In this document: piece by piece, positions 48,616-56,532 of the stretch
Layout: each line of letters opens with the position of its first letter
How positions within the stretch are numbered: position 1 is the first letter of the stretch
Origin: JAXHTY01 sp034189225
Lineage (GTDB): Bacteria > Desulfobacterota > Desulfobacteria > Desulfobacterales > Desulfosudaceae
Assembly: GCA_034189225.1 (NCBI GenBank)
Contig: JAXHVL010000116.1
Span: 1 to 56,532, forward strand
Direction of reading: 5' to 3'
DNA: 56,532 bases
The notes under the pieces: model-generated
Databases searched by the model: none
Seen by the model: the letters and a program-made list of their open reading frames with translations, nothing else
Told to the model about the DNA's origin: nothing
Translations under genes and position numbers: made by a program

Positions 48616-49752
48616 TTACGCCTCCCCGTAAAAGACCACCCGGTTCCGCCCTTCCTTTTTGGCCCGGTAAAGGGCATCATCGGCTTTTTTCAAAAATCCT
48701 TCTGTGGATTCCTCCCGTCCCGGCACTCCTGTGATCACGCCAAGACTTAGGCTTACCTGCATCACCTGGTTTTCATATGCCACCCGCATGTTACTGACTT
48801 CGGCATGAATCTTTTCAGCAAACTGCCGGGTATCCTCGCTCCCGATGTTCATCATCAGAATCACGAACTCCTCGCCCCCGTAACGGGCAATAAAATCGGT
48901 TTCCCGTTTGACAATATCCTGTAAAAGGCGGGCAATCTCTTTTAAAAACAGATCACCGGCCGGATGGCCGTACGTATCGTTAATCTCTTTGAAATGATCG
49001 ATATCGCCGATCATCAAGGCAATGGGCGTCCGGTTCCGTTCGGCGACCTTCCAGCTCTTGTTAAAGATTTCTTCAAAATAACGCCGATTATAGAGGCCGG
49101 TCAACCCGTCAATTCTGCTGAGTTTTCTGATTTCTTCGTTTTTCAGCCACAGCAGATGCTCGTTTTCAAGCGCACCCCAGTATTCCCGGTTGCCGCGGGA
49201 AGTAATAATGGCCAGATAAAGCATATACACGAACAGCAGTACCACTATGGGCAGATGGATGCCCAGCAGGCCCATGGTCAGGGCGCCGGGCAGGAGCGTG
49301 AAAACACTGTAGCCCACCGCCAGCGGCCAGACGGGCAGAAATGCGATGGCACCGCCGGCGGTCAGCCCCACCGTGCTGGCGATGACCACCACGTAAGAGG
49401 TCGTTGCAAGGGGCTGGACCATGAAATAGGCAAATCCCATTCCCCAGGTCAGAGCGGTGGCGCAGGCGCTGGCAAGCAAAACCCGGCGCTTTAACTGCAT
49501 GTGCCGTTCGTAGAACCGCTGAATAAAATAGTACTGGGCGATCCGGAACACGGCGATGACCGAAATAGCGGTAAAAAAAATCGCGGAAAATACAGTATGC
49601 CGCAGATAAAAATCATTCACGCCCAGCACCACCAGGGTGACGGCGATATAGAAAAACATTCCCGGCGTTGCGCGCTGCTCCAGGTCTTCCAGGACCCTGG
49701 GGGTTATCCGGTAGCGTTGGAATTCGGTTTCGGTTTTATCGTTATCGGTCAT
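48616..49752 (-). CDS. Membrane diguanylate cyclase (GGDEF)
   Basis: The 378-residue product has about six membrane segments (about 28-185) and a C-terminal GGDEF domain. Active site R-Y-G-G-E-E-F (about 291-297) is intact. R-E-T-D five residues before it is an inhibitory I-site, so product feedback is expected. Other marks: RIDGLTGLYNRRYFEE, DIDHFKEINDTYGHPAGD. Makes cyclic di-GMP. The membrane part is a MASE-like sensor of unknown ligand. Confidence 0.93.
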   Translation of the reverse strand: MTDNDKTETEFQRYRITPRVLEDLEQRATPGMFFYIAVTLVVLGVNDFYLRHTVFSAIFFTAISVIAVFRIAQYYFIQRFYERHMQLKRRVLLASACATALTWGMGFAYFMVQPLATTSYVVVIASTVGLTAGGAIAFLPVWPLAVGYSVFTLLPGALTMGLLGIHLPIVVLLFVYMLYLAIITSRGNREYWGALENEHLLWLKNEEIRKLSRIDGLTGLYNRRYFEEIFNKSWKVAERNRTPIALMIGDIDHFKEINDTYGHPAGDLFLKEIARLLQDIVKRETDFIARYGGEEFVILMMNIGSEDTRQFAEKIHAEVSNMRVAYENQVMQVSLSLGVITGVPGREESTEGFLKKADDALYRAKKEGRNRVVFYGEA

Positions 49753-49797
49753 AAGATTTAATGTCGCATGGCAATTTTGCGCAGTACCGCCATTTGC

Positions 49798-50469
49798 CTA
49801 CCACCGGGCGAAATGATCCTCGGTCCAGCCGGGCATCGCGGCGATATCCGTCCTGCCGTGCCGGTCGCAGACCACGGTTCCGGAAAAACTTCCGACGAAC
49901 TTGGTAAACCGGGAGGCCACAAGAACAGCGTTCAAATGTTCGGATCGGCTGGCCGCCGGGGAGAACACGAGATCGATTTTGCCGTCGGCGGACCAAACCC
50001 GCCACTCGTTCTCCATGGCGCGGGCATCAAAGGAGAAGTTCACCGTGTCCACCTTTGTCTGCACCCCGTCCAGCCAGAAGGCGTTTTCCGTGGCACCGGT
50101 TTCATTCACGCCGCAGGCCAGGTTCATGCCGAACGATCGGCCGTCGGCCAGCATCCCGGCCGCAGACGCCCAGTTCCAGAAGGTCTCGCGTCGGAGATAA
50201 CCGACTGTCCAGTCGGTAATGCCCTTGCAGTGACCGGGCGTCAGGGAATAATGGCGCCCATTGCAGGAAAGCGAGCCGGAAAAATCGATGGGGGCGGTTT
50301 TCCGGGTATATGTCCATCCGCTGTACCCCGCTTTGGTGCAGATCCGCAGAGGAGATGCATCTTCCTTTTCCATGACGACATCCAGGACCATGTCGCCGGC
50401 TTTTGCCAGTATATGATCCCCGTCAAAACGAATCCGCAGAGATCTGGTACTGTTAACAAGTGTTTTCAT
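49798..50469 (-). pseudogene. DUF2804 protein lacking its N-terminal half
   Basis: The 223-residue frame matches the C-terminal part of DUF2804 proteins: GWTYTRKTAPIDFSGSLSCNG, SLTPGHCKGITDWTVGYLRRETFWNWASAAG, DGKIDLVFSPAASR, and the end W-T-E-D-H-F-A-R-W. Family members are normally about 320-350 residues, so roughly 100 are missing. The ATG at 50469 lies 17 bases inside porB with no clear ribosome binding site. Either a truncated gene joined to porB by deletion or a shortened but still translated one. Confidence 0.65.
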
Positions 50470-51349
50470 AATCCATCCACTTGGCATCCACCGCTTTCTG
50501 GACATCTGCCCGCTGTTCCGGGGGCATGGCTTTAAAACGGGTCTGAGCGGCAAAATAATCGGCCACCGGCAGTCTGTCTTTGCCCAGCAGCTTCCTGGAT
50601 GCGCCCGTCAGCCGGAAGTCTGAATTGACGGTTTCATAAAGGTCAAAAAGGCCCGTTTTGACCGCCAGCTTTCCGATTTTCACGGTATACCGGGTTTCAA
50701 ACCCCCACCCCGGGGGACAGGGGGTGTGCACATGAATATAGCGGGGACCGGCAATGGTTTTGGCCTTCACGATTTTGTCATATAGATCCAGCGGATAGGC
50801 GGCGGAGGCCGTTGCCACGTAATTGAGCCCGTGGGCCGCCATGATGGCCGGCATGTCCTTTTTTTCCTGCGGCTTGCCCGTGATGGGGGTCGTCGTGGTA
50901 ATCACCCCCTGCGGCGTTGTGCCGGACCGCTGAATACCCGTATTCATATAGGCTTCATTATCGTAACAGATAAAGATAAAATCCTCGCCGCGTTCACAGG
51001 CGCCGGACAGCGCCTGAATTCCGATATCGCTGGTGCCGCCGTCTCCGGCCCATGCCGCCACGGTGGTTTGGGTGCGGCCCAGCGCCCTGAGGGCCCCAAG
51101 GACGCCGGTGGCTCCGGCTGCCGTTGAGGCAAATGTCACATTCAGGCAGGGCAGCTGTGTGGCAGCAATGGGATACAACCCCTGAAGCACGGTCAGGCAG
51201 CTCGGCGGCACCACGAGAATCGTGTCCCGTCCCAGCGCCTTGAGGCCGGTTCGGTAAACAATGCTGAGCCCGCACCCTGCGCAGGCCCGGTTTCCCGGAT
51301 GAACCAGTTCTTCATCCGGCAACGTCAATATGGTTGTTTTCTGGGTCAT
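50453..51349 (-). CDS. porB: Pyruvate:ferredoxin oxidoreductase, beta (TPP) subunit
   Basis: Oxidises pyruvate to acetyl-CoA with reduction of ferredoxin. The 298-residue product has the [4Fe-4S] cysteines C-A-G-C-G (about 21-25), the TPP motif GDGGTSDIGIQALSGACERGED-like block (about 103-124) and CYDNEAYMNTG. A late cysteine in HVHTPCPPGW completes the cluster site. Last por gene, 34 bases after porA. Confidence 0.93.
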   Translation of the reverse strand: MTQKTTILTLPDEELVHPGNRACAGCGLSIVYRTGLKALGRDTILVVPPSCLTVLQGLYPIAATQLPCLNVTFASTAAGATGVLGALRALGRTQTTVAAWAGDGGTSDIGIQALSGACERGEDFIFICYDNEAYMNTGIQRSGTTPQGVITTTTPITGKPQEKKDMPAIMAAHGLNYVATASAAYPLDLYDKIVKAKTIAGPRYIHVHTPCPPGWGFETRYTVKIGKLAVKTGLFDLYETVNSDFRLTGASRKLLGKDRLPVADYFAAQTRFKAMPPEQRADVQKAVDAKWMDYENTC

Positions 51350-51383
51350 GGGGTTCCCTTCAGCACTTAATCAATCCTACTCA

Positions 51384-52586
51384 TTATGCAAGTTCAGGGC
51401 TCAGCCCGATCCAATGTGGCACCCCGCCCACCGTTTCCGGCCGGGTGCAGGAGGTTCGAACGGCGTCGATCAGATCCCGCGTCCTGATTTCCCTGCCGCC
51501 GAGTCCCAGAATATAATTGTGGAGCCGGGGGCGGTCGGTGCAATTGTACAAAGCGGATTTGATATCCGCATAAAGGGCGCCTTCATTGCCGTAACTCAGG
51601 CCCTTTTCAAACACCATCACCACGTCCCGGCCGGCGAGTATGTCAACAACCGACTGGTCGGGGAACGGACGATACAGGCGAAGGCCGGCCACCCCGACGG
51701 AAAGCCCGTCCTCGCGCAGCAGGTCGATCACATCCCTCAGCTGGTAGGAAAGCGACCCCATGCATATGGCCACAAACGCGGCGTCCTCGCACCGGTAGGG
51801 CTCGATATGGGAATGACCGTTCCGGCCGAATGCGGTATAAAAATCCCGGTCAATATCCTGCAATACATCAATGGCCCGCCGAATGCCGGTATGGAGATCA
51901 TGCCGGATTTCCATGTAACCGGGGGCCATTTCTCCCCTCACATTGGGCCGGGTATTGGGAAGGGTGACCGTATTGAGGTTGGCCGGTTCTGCCGGGTCCA
52001 GCGCATAGACCGGCGAATAAGGCGGCAGAAAGGCATCCACCGTCTCGGTGGCCGGTATTTCAAAGGGCATGTAAGTGTGCGACAAAATATAGCCGTCATA
52101 ACAGACCATCACCGGTACATTCACGGTTTCGGCCAGACGAAAGGCCTTGACCACCGAATCGATAATCTGCTGATGATCGCAGGCATACATCTGAATCCAG
52201 CCCGTATCCCGCTGGGCAATGGCGTCCTGATGATCGTTCCACACGGTCCATGGTGCACCCAGCCCCCGGTTGACAACACACATTACAATGGGCAGCCGGG
52301 CGCCCGCGGCCCAGTGGAGCTGTTCGTTCATGTACAGTAAGCCGTTTGCACTGGTGGCCGTAAACGCCCGTGCACCAGTGCTTGATGCGGCAATACAAAC
52401 GGACATCGCACTGTGCTCGCTTTCCACGGGAATGTATTGGGCATCCATTTCCCCGGCATCCACAAACTCGGACAGCTTCTCCGTCAACGGTGTCTGGGGC
52501 GTGATGGGATAGGCCGCAATCACCTGCGCCCGTGCCAGCTTTACGCCGTTGGCAGCCGCCACATTGCCGGATTCGATAAGGTACAT
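51384..52586 (-). CDS. porA: Pyruvate:ferredoxin oxidoreductase, alpha subunit
   Basis: The 400-residue product carries the pyrimidine-binding/transketolase-like domains: AAYPITPQTPLTEKL (about 24-38), QYIPVESEHSAM, GARAFTATSANGLLYM, RGLGAPWTVWNDHQDA. The ATG at 52586 gives the usual N-terminus M-Y-L-I-E-S-G-N; a longer frame upstream only overlaps porD. Four bases separate it from porD. Confidence 0.93.
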   Translation of the reverse strand: MYLIESGNVAAANGVKLARAQVIAAYPITPQTPLTEKLSEFVDAGEMDAQYIPVESEHSAMSVCIAASSTGARAFTATSANGLLYMNEQLHWAAGARLPIVMCVVNRGLGAPWTVWNDHQDAIAQRDTGWIQMYACDHQQIIDSVVKAFRLAETVNVPVMVCYDGYILSHTYMPFEIPATETVDAFLPPYSPVYALDPAEPANLNTVTLPNTRPNVRGEMAPGYMEIRHDLHTGIRRAIDVLQDIDRDFYTAFGRNGHSHIEPYRCEDAAFVAICMGSLSYQLRDVIDLLREDGLSVGVAGLRLYRPFPDQSVVDILAGRDVVMVFEKGLSYGNEGALYADIKSALYNCTDRPRLHNYILGLGGREIRTRDLIDAVRTSCTRPETVGGVPHWIGLSPELA

Positions 52587-52590
52587 TCGG

Positions 52591-52926
52591 TTATTTCTCC
52601 TTCTGGGATTCATCGGGCTGGGATTCATCCGCCAGAAATTCCGCCTCCGATACCATGGTGATGGCGCCGGCCGGGCACTCTTCGGCACAGATCTCACAGC
52701 CTTTGCAATACTCGTAATCGATGGCCGGCGGAACCGTCCGGGAAATCACCCCGTCGGGGCAGTAGAGCCAGCAGGTGAAGCAGGCAAGTTTATTTTTTTT
52801 TGACGGAATGCATTTTTCCAGGTCAATGACCGGCCGGACCACCCGCCAGGAACCGGTGCGTCCGCCGTCTCCCGGCCCCGGCTCCGAATGGGATATTCGG
52901 CATTTATGATGTGCAGAATTCATCAA
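52591..52926 (-). CDS. porD: Pyruvate:ferredoxin oxidoreductase, delta (2[4Fe-4S] ferredoxin) subunit
   Basis: A 111-residue electron-transfer subunit. First cluster C-I-P-S-K-K-N-K-L-A-C-F-T-C-W-L-Y-C-P (about 39-57), second C-K-G-C-E-I-C-A-E-E-C-P (about 73-84). It passes electrons from the TPP/iron-sulfur core to soluble ferredoxin. Two ATGs are adjacent; either gives the same protein to one residue. Order is porG-porD-porA-porB. Confidence 0.93.
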   Translation of the reverse strand: MMNSAHHKCRISHSEPGPGDGGRTGSWRVVRPVIDLEKCIPSKKNKLACFTCWLYCPDGVISRTVPPAIDYEYCKGCEICAEECPAGAITMVSEAEFLADESQPDESQKEK

Positions 52927-52942
52927 ACAACCCTTTGTTTTT

Positions 52943-53530
52943 TTACGCCGTCATATTTATTTGTGTCCGCTCATAGGCAATCCGGGCCGATTCAGCATTC
53001 TCCGTCGGCCGTTTTCCGTGAAACTCACGTTGAATGGGCGTCATGACCGTATCCAGGGAGATCAACCCGGAGGCTTTTGCAAAGGCCCCGATAATCCCGG
53101 TATTCACAATTCCCATGGGAAGGCCCGCTTCGGCCGCAATGGCCGTCACATCCGCCGTGGCCACGGTCATGCCGTCAAAATGATAAGCATCCGGCAGTCT
53201 GGGCGAATTGATGACGATCAGCCCGCCTTCCTTCAGCCCGGCGGTGACATCCGCCTCTTCTATGAGCAGGTGGTCCAGCACCACCACCATGTCAGGCCTG
53301 CTGATCGGCGACAGGTCATAGATCTTTTGCCTGGCGATTTTCAAAGAGGTCATCACCGGCGCTCCTCTTCGCTCCGTGCCGAAAGTCGGCGTCATCACCG
53401 CCCCGCCGTAACCCGACGCAAAGGCCGCTTCAGCCACAAGACGGGCCGCGGTAATCGCGCCCTGCCCGCCCCGGCCATGCCAGCGGATGGCAACGATGTC
53501 GTCCCGCAAGCCGTGGTTTTCCATGTTCAT
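52943..53530 (-). CDS. porG: Pyruvate:ferredoxin oxidoreductase, gamma subunit
   Basis: The 195-residue product has IRWHGRGGQGAITAARLVAEAA (about 15-36), TFGTERRGAPVMTS and IVNTGIIGAFAKASG, the marks of the gamma domain that contacts the CoA end of the active site. First gene of porGDAB. Repeat R2-2 lies upstream, 131 bases away. Confidence 0.93.
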   Translation of the reverse strand: MNMENHGLRDDIVAIRWHGRGGQGAITAARLVAEAAFASGYGGAVMTPTFGTERRGAPVMTSLKIARQKIYDLSPISRPDMVVVLDHLLIEEADVTAGLKEGGLIVINSPRLPDAYHFDGMTVATADVTAIAAEAGLPMGIVNTGIIGAFAKASGLISLDTVMTPIQREFHGKRPTENAESARIAYERTQINMTA

Positions 53531-53887
53531 TCTTTTTCCAGCCGTTCACGCAATTATTGTTTACAAGACAAGGATTCGTCACAAATCATGAAATATCCGT
53601 GACAACAGTAAACCATTTGATTTAAAAAACTGTTTTGCCCGGTGCGATATGGGCCAACCAGTGTTCGTCCAGAAATTAGATATTTTGGTCGAGTTCAAGG
53701 AAGGCGAAAATTTTAACCGGAGGAATACTTTGCGTATTTTGAGGATTAAAATTTGAGCCTGACGCAGAAATCGGGCAAAATAGCAATTTATGGATGGGCA
53801 CCAACTGAAAACACTTAACCATATTCATCTGAAATTGGCAAACGCATTTTTTTGCAATTTTCCTTCTATTGTGATAAGTATTTTAAA
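53531..53887 (+). other. porG / phosphodiesterase gap holding R2-2
   Basis: 357 bases between divergent genes. The element R2-2 (53661-53801) occupies the middle. AT-rich sequence before the phosphodiesterase (for example TTGCAATTTTCCTTCTATTGTGA) may hold its promoter. No gene is supported. Confidence 0.5.
53661..53801 (+). mobile_element. R2-2: 141-bp MITE-like element
   Basis: Differs from R2-1 (14450-14590) by one base near its left end (GTGTTCG versus GTGTCCG). Flanks CAACCA (53655-53660) and CAACTG (53802-53807) share the first four bases only, so the target duplication here is imperfect or coincidental. Same orientation on the plus strand as R2-1. Confidence 0.85.
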
Positions 53888-54349
53888 ATGAAACGCATCG
53901 GTATCATATCAGACACCCACGGCCGCATCCGGCAGTGGGCATTGGATGTCCTCAAAGGCGCTCACATGATCCTTCATGCCGGCGACATCGGCAGCCCGGA
54001 CGTAATTGATGAATTACAGGCCCTGGCGCCGGTTGTGGCGGTAAGGGGCAACATGGACAAGGGCGCATGGTCATACGACTACAACCTTACCGAAGCCCTG
54101 GAGATCGACAACCGGTTCATCTACATGATTCATGATAAAGCCCAACTGGACCTGGCGCCCGCCGGCCAGTTCGACACCGTTATCAGCGGCCACACCCACC
54201 TGCCGGAAGCCACGGTTAAAGACGGCGTCTTGTATTTCAACCCCGGCAGCGCCGGCCACCGCCGCTTTGGCAAACCCGTATCCATCGGCATCCTGGAAAT
54301 CAGCGCCACCGGCATCGAACCCCATATCATCAAAATGGATGATCAATAG
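53888..54349 (+). CDS. YfcE/MJ0936-type metallophosphoesterase
   Basis: A 153-residue phosphodiesterase. All metal-ligand blocks are present: G-I-I-S-D-T-H-G (about 5-12), H-A-G-D-I-G, V-R-G-N-M-D and S-G-H-T-H. The product's substrate is not determinable; E. coli YfcE hydrolyses phosphodiesters in vitro. ATG 53888 begins the M-K-R-I-G core; 12 upstream in-frame codons look non-coding. Confidence 0.9.
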   Translation: MKRIGIISDTHGRIRQWALDVLKGAHMILHAGDIGSPDVIDELQALAPVVAVRGNMDKGAWSYDYNLTEALEIDNRFIYMIHDKAQLDLAPAGQFDTVISGHTHLPEATVKDGVLYFNPGSAGHRRFGKPVSIGILEISATGIEPHIIKMDDQ

Positions 54350-54355
54350 CCACCC

Positions 54356-55684
54356 CTAGTCCACCCGGAACATCGATTCATCGTACTCGGGCTTGCCCGC
54401 ATACTTGTTCATGAAAAATCCCGGCAGCTTGTCCACCTGGGCAAACAGGTCAGGATTGGCGTCGATGCCGGCCTTTTGAAGGGCCTCGAGGGCCTTCCGG
54501 GGGTCCGGCGGGCAACCCTTGATGGGAATCATCTCCTGAATATCGGGGTTATCCTTGTGGGCCTGGCACATGCACTTGCCTACCAGGATGGTCTTGTTCA
54601 TGCCCGGGGTGGGCTGCATGGATTTGCCGGTGAGCACCTCGATGTTGTCCCAGGGCTCGCCCTTCCAGGCATAGCGAATGGCGGTGAGCAAAAGCCCGTT
54701 CAGTCCGGAGCAATAGGTGCACATGCTCTGGTCATACTTGCGGTAAAACAGGCCCTTGATGCCGTCTTTGGCCAATGGGAGCGGCATGTTGCCATCCTCG
54801 CCCTCATAATAATCAAAGCTATACCCGTGGGCGGATGCCACGTCTTCGATGGTCTCACCCGTCACCGTCACATCGGACAGGTCAAGGGGCCTGCCATGAT
54901 TTTCCGCGGCATGACACAGGTGCGGCACTTCCGCCGGATCCACACCGAGAATACAGCTCCCCACCAGATCGGCGGACAGCACATCCCGGGATGCGGCCAG
55001 GATGTTGCTGCGATGGACTTTGCCGTCAAAGGCGGGACCGCGCTCCAGGGTAAAAATCCCGTCCAGCACCGTCAGCATGGGCGGCATCTTGTCCGCCAGC
55101 CGGGCAATCATGAAATTAAGGTCCTTTCCCGGCTCAATGTTGTGGCATTTTTTCCGGGACTTGATGTCGATGGTGCCTTTCAGATTTTTAATGCCCAGGC
55201 TGACCACGGTCTGGTTGTGGGTTTTCAATACGGGAATGTCCACCACGAAATCGCTGTGAAGAATATCCGTGTTAAAATTCAGTTCTACGCCATCGCCCAG
55301 ATCTACGGCTTCAAAGGGCCGGTCAAACACATTAACTGTCTTGACACCGTATTTTTTCCCCATGGCCTCGTAGCCCAGGGTCTTGAATGCATGGGCCGGG
55401 GTTTGCCGGTCAGTGGGTTTTGACACCACCACGCCCTCGCCGATGGTAATGTCTGTCACGCCGTGCTCCTTGAGCAGAATCACCATGTCCTCGATCACCC
55501 GGGAGGTGGTGATCACACCCCACTTGGGAAACGCCACCTCTTTTGTCCAGAACACGATATTGGGCTTGATAAACACCCTGGGATTGGACGGCATGTGTTC
55601 CAGCCCGCCGGCCAACTCAACAGCCTTGCGCACGGAAGTTTCCGGTTCCTCGTACCTTACAATCGAAACGATCGGTTGTGCCAT
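54356..55684 (-). CDS. DUF362 iron-sulfur-associated protein
   Basis: The 442-residue product has the DUF362 core: NPRVFIKPNIVFW (about 34-46), ITIGEGVV, DFVVDIPVLKTH and GIKNLKGTIDIKSRKKCHN. A C-terminal region has several cysteines (M-C-T-Y-C, C-M-C, G-C-P-P-D) that could bind a cluster. DUF362 proteins are common in anaerobes; the reaction is not known for most. Convergent with the phosphodiesterase, with six bases between stops. Confidence 0.85.
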   Translation of the reverse strand: MAQPIVSIVRYEEPETSVRKAVELAGGLEHMPSNPRVFIKPNIVFWTKEVAFPKWGVITTSRVIEDMVILLKEHGVTDITIGEGVVVSKPTDRQTPAHAFKTLGYEAMGKKYGVKTVNVFDRPFEAVDLGDGVELNFNTDILHSDFVVDIPVLKTHNQTVVSLGIKNLKGTIDIKSRKKCHNIEPGKDLNFMIARLADKMPPMLTVLDGIFTLERGPAFDGKVHRSNILAASRDVLSADLVGSCILGVDPAEVPHLCHAAENHGRPLDLSDVTVTGETIEDVASAHGYSFDYYEGEDGNMPLPLAKDGIKGLFYRKYDQSMCTYCSGLNGLLLTAIRYAWKGEPWDNIEVLTGKSMQPTPGMNKTILVGKCMCQAHKDNPDIQEMIPIKGCPPDPRKALEALQKAGIDANPDLFAQVDKLPGFFMNKYAGKPEYDESMFRVD

Positions 55685-55855
55685 GAAAGACTCCTTGTGT
55701 CTGTGGTCTGTTTATGTCAGCTTTTCTGAACAGATAGAATACCTTCACCTGATAGCTAATGGCTAAACGCTAATGGCTGTCATCAAGGTTTAAGCCAATG
55801 ACATTGAACGGCACCATCACTTTTCTATTATCAAATAATGCCGGCAGTACCCGAG
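55685..55855. repeat. Gap with a 14-base tandem repeat
   Basis: GCTAATGGCT occurs at 55755-55764 and 55769-55778 (unit of 14). Otherwise no feature seen. The region separates the DUF362 gene from the small locus at the right edge. Confidence 0.5.
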
Positions 55856-56047
55856 TTAAAGACGGTACCGCCATGGTTTCTCCGGGGCGGCCAGCTTCCG
55901 TTTTCGTTTATTTACGCAGGCGATGCAGTTACACCCCGGTGTCAGGGGATGCGGCCCTTTTTCATACGCCAGCTGCATTGATGCATTCATCATTTCCACA
56001 ATCAAGCGGCGCTCGGCCAGAATATTTTTTCGTGAATGAAAAGACAC
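55856..56047 (-). CDS. 63-residue Cys-containing protein
   Basis: GTG start with AGGAG seven bases upstream. Reads V-S-F-H-S-R-K-N-I-L-A-E-R-R, then M-N-A-S-M-Q-L-A-Y-E-K-G, P-G-C-N-C-I-A-C and ends in a Lys/Arg-rich tail. The C-N-C-I-A-C cluster may bind metal. It follows the nucleotidyltransferase frame by 20 bases. Not a family I can name; I believe similar short proteins recur in related genomes. Confidence 0.5.
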   Translation of the reverse strand: MSFHSRKNILAERRLIVEMMNASMQLAYEKGPHPLTPGCNCIACVNKRKRKLAAPEKPWRYRL

Positions 56048-56067
56048 GGCAATGCTCCTATCACTTT

Positions 56068-56361
56068 TTATCCAAGGCCGGCAGCAACGGTACCAGTTGT
56101 TCCAGGACGCCGAAACGTCGGGCAAATGTCCTCAAGATATTCATATCCAGTGACGTGAAAACAGTCAAAAATCAGTGTTTCCATCATTTGCATAATCTTC
56201 TGCTTATCCTGAAAATCCATCAGCAGATCAATATCCGCTGTATAGCGGACAACGCCGTATTGTGATAGCGCAAGTGCGCCAATCATGGCGTGGGGAATTT
56301 TCTCTTCCAGCAAATGCGCCCGGAGTGCAGCCCAGACGTTTTGGAGTTTCGGTATCGTCAT
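56068..56361 (-). pseudogene. Truncated nucleotidyltransferase (AbiEii/MNT-like)
   Basis: A 97-residue frame with the start of a nucleotidyltransferase: H-A-M-I-G-A-L-A-L-S-Q-Y-G then Y-T-A-D-I-D-L-L-M-D, holding the D-x-D pair. The usual C-terminal half (about 70 further residues) is missing; after C-F-H-V-T-G the sequence is short and unrelated. No good ribosome binding site. Such proteins are often antitoxin or toxin partners; this copy looks decayed. Confidence 0.5.
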
Positions 56362-56532
56362 GATTTACAAAAACTATCATGAAAAGGGTGTGCAGACAAG
56401 CCGAAACCCCGGGCCTTCGTATCAGTCCGGGCAGCAGTAAAAAGTTCAAGATGCGGCGTGTCTATCTCACTCTCGAGGAATGATCTGTAGGGGCGAACCT
56501 TGTGTTCGCCCTCTGATCGGGCGAACACAAGG
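56362..56532 (+). repeat. Right edge: partial R1 core and R7 repeat
   Basis: AGTAAAAAGTTCAAG at 56436-56450 and CTCGAGGAATGA at 56472-56483 are pieces of the R1 core without ends. From 56486 TGTAGGGGCGAACCTTGTG starts R7, with GGGCGAAC - GTTCGCCC palindromic pairing, as at 205-222. No gene seen. Confidence 0.6.

Overview
This window looks like a chromosomal segment of a strictly anaerobic, sulfate-reducing-type deltaproteobacterium, most likely Desulfobacterales. That placement is inferred from gene content and order, not from a marker gene. Supporting features are a four-subunit pyruvate:ferredoxin oxidoreductase (porGDAB), a class II superoxide reductase, a rubredoxin-like membrane protein, a seven-heme cytochrome c, a DUF362 iron-sulfur protein, a split PurL/PurQ with a PurS-like N-terminus, and a G+C-rich genome with frequent GTG and TTG starts. 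No rRNA, tRNA or CRISPR array was found.

Layout. (1) 0.4-18.5 kb is housekeeping: folC, rpsU and adk on the minus strand; rho-rpmE-prfA-prmC; then the conserved translation/isoprenoid/envelope run rpsB-tsf-pyrH-frr-uppS-cdsA-dxr-rseP; then purL-purQ. (2) 18.5-31 kb is mixed: a coiled-coil membrane protein with guaA, dodecin, a sirtuin, a radical SAM protein, mnmG, an HDOD sensor, rplM-rpsI, a DUF1566 protein and a UPF0182 remnant. (3) 31.1-40.4 kb is a tightly packed 12-gene minus-strand operon: peroxiredoxin, double rhodanese, two half-size YeeE/YedE permeases, a lipoprotein, a Met-rich repeat protein, a CopB-type P-type ATPase, a thioredoxin-reductase-like flavoprotein, a small membrane protein, a [2Fe-2S] ferredoxin, a membrane cytochrome b and a seven-heme cytochrome c. 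A 46-residue protein, superoxide reductase and a rubredoxin/DUF2231-like protein are divergently encoded (40.5-41.8 kb). The set suggests sulfane-sulfur, metal and oxidative-stress handling coupled to a transmembrane electron chain. (4) 42-56.5 kb is accessory metabolism: mntP, nitroreductase, a DUF255-type thioredoxin-domain protein, alpha/beta hydrolase, an OYE-type oxidoreductase, a diguanylate cyclase, a truncated DUF2804 gene, porGDAB, a phosphodiesterase, DUF362, and a decayed nucleotidyltransferase locus.

The most unusual signal is non-coding. At least seven repeat families fill the gaps between genes. Three of them (R1, R2, R3; 141-164 bp) have terminal inverted repeats and fold end to end into one long hairpin. 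They share an internal core (AGTTCAAG - AAGGCG - GAGGA - stem-loop - TGA) while their termini differ. Two R2 copies 39 kb apart differ by one base in 141, and one has a perfect 6-bp target duplication. An R1 copy sits inside the hairpin of another repeat (R5); removing it and one 6-bp duplication exactly restores the R5 sequence found intact 2 kb away. Such elements interrupt the pyrH-frr, uppS-cdsA and rseP-purL junctions, and their terminal bases form the stop codons of rho and of the nitroreductase. They behave like non-autonomous mobile elements (MITE-like) whose transposase is not in this window.
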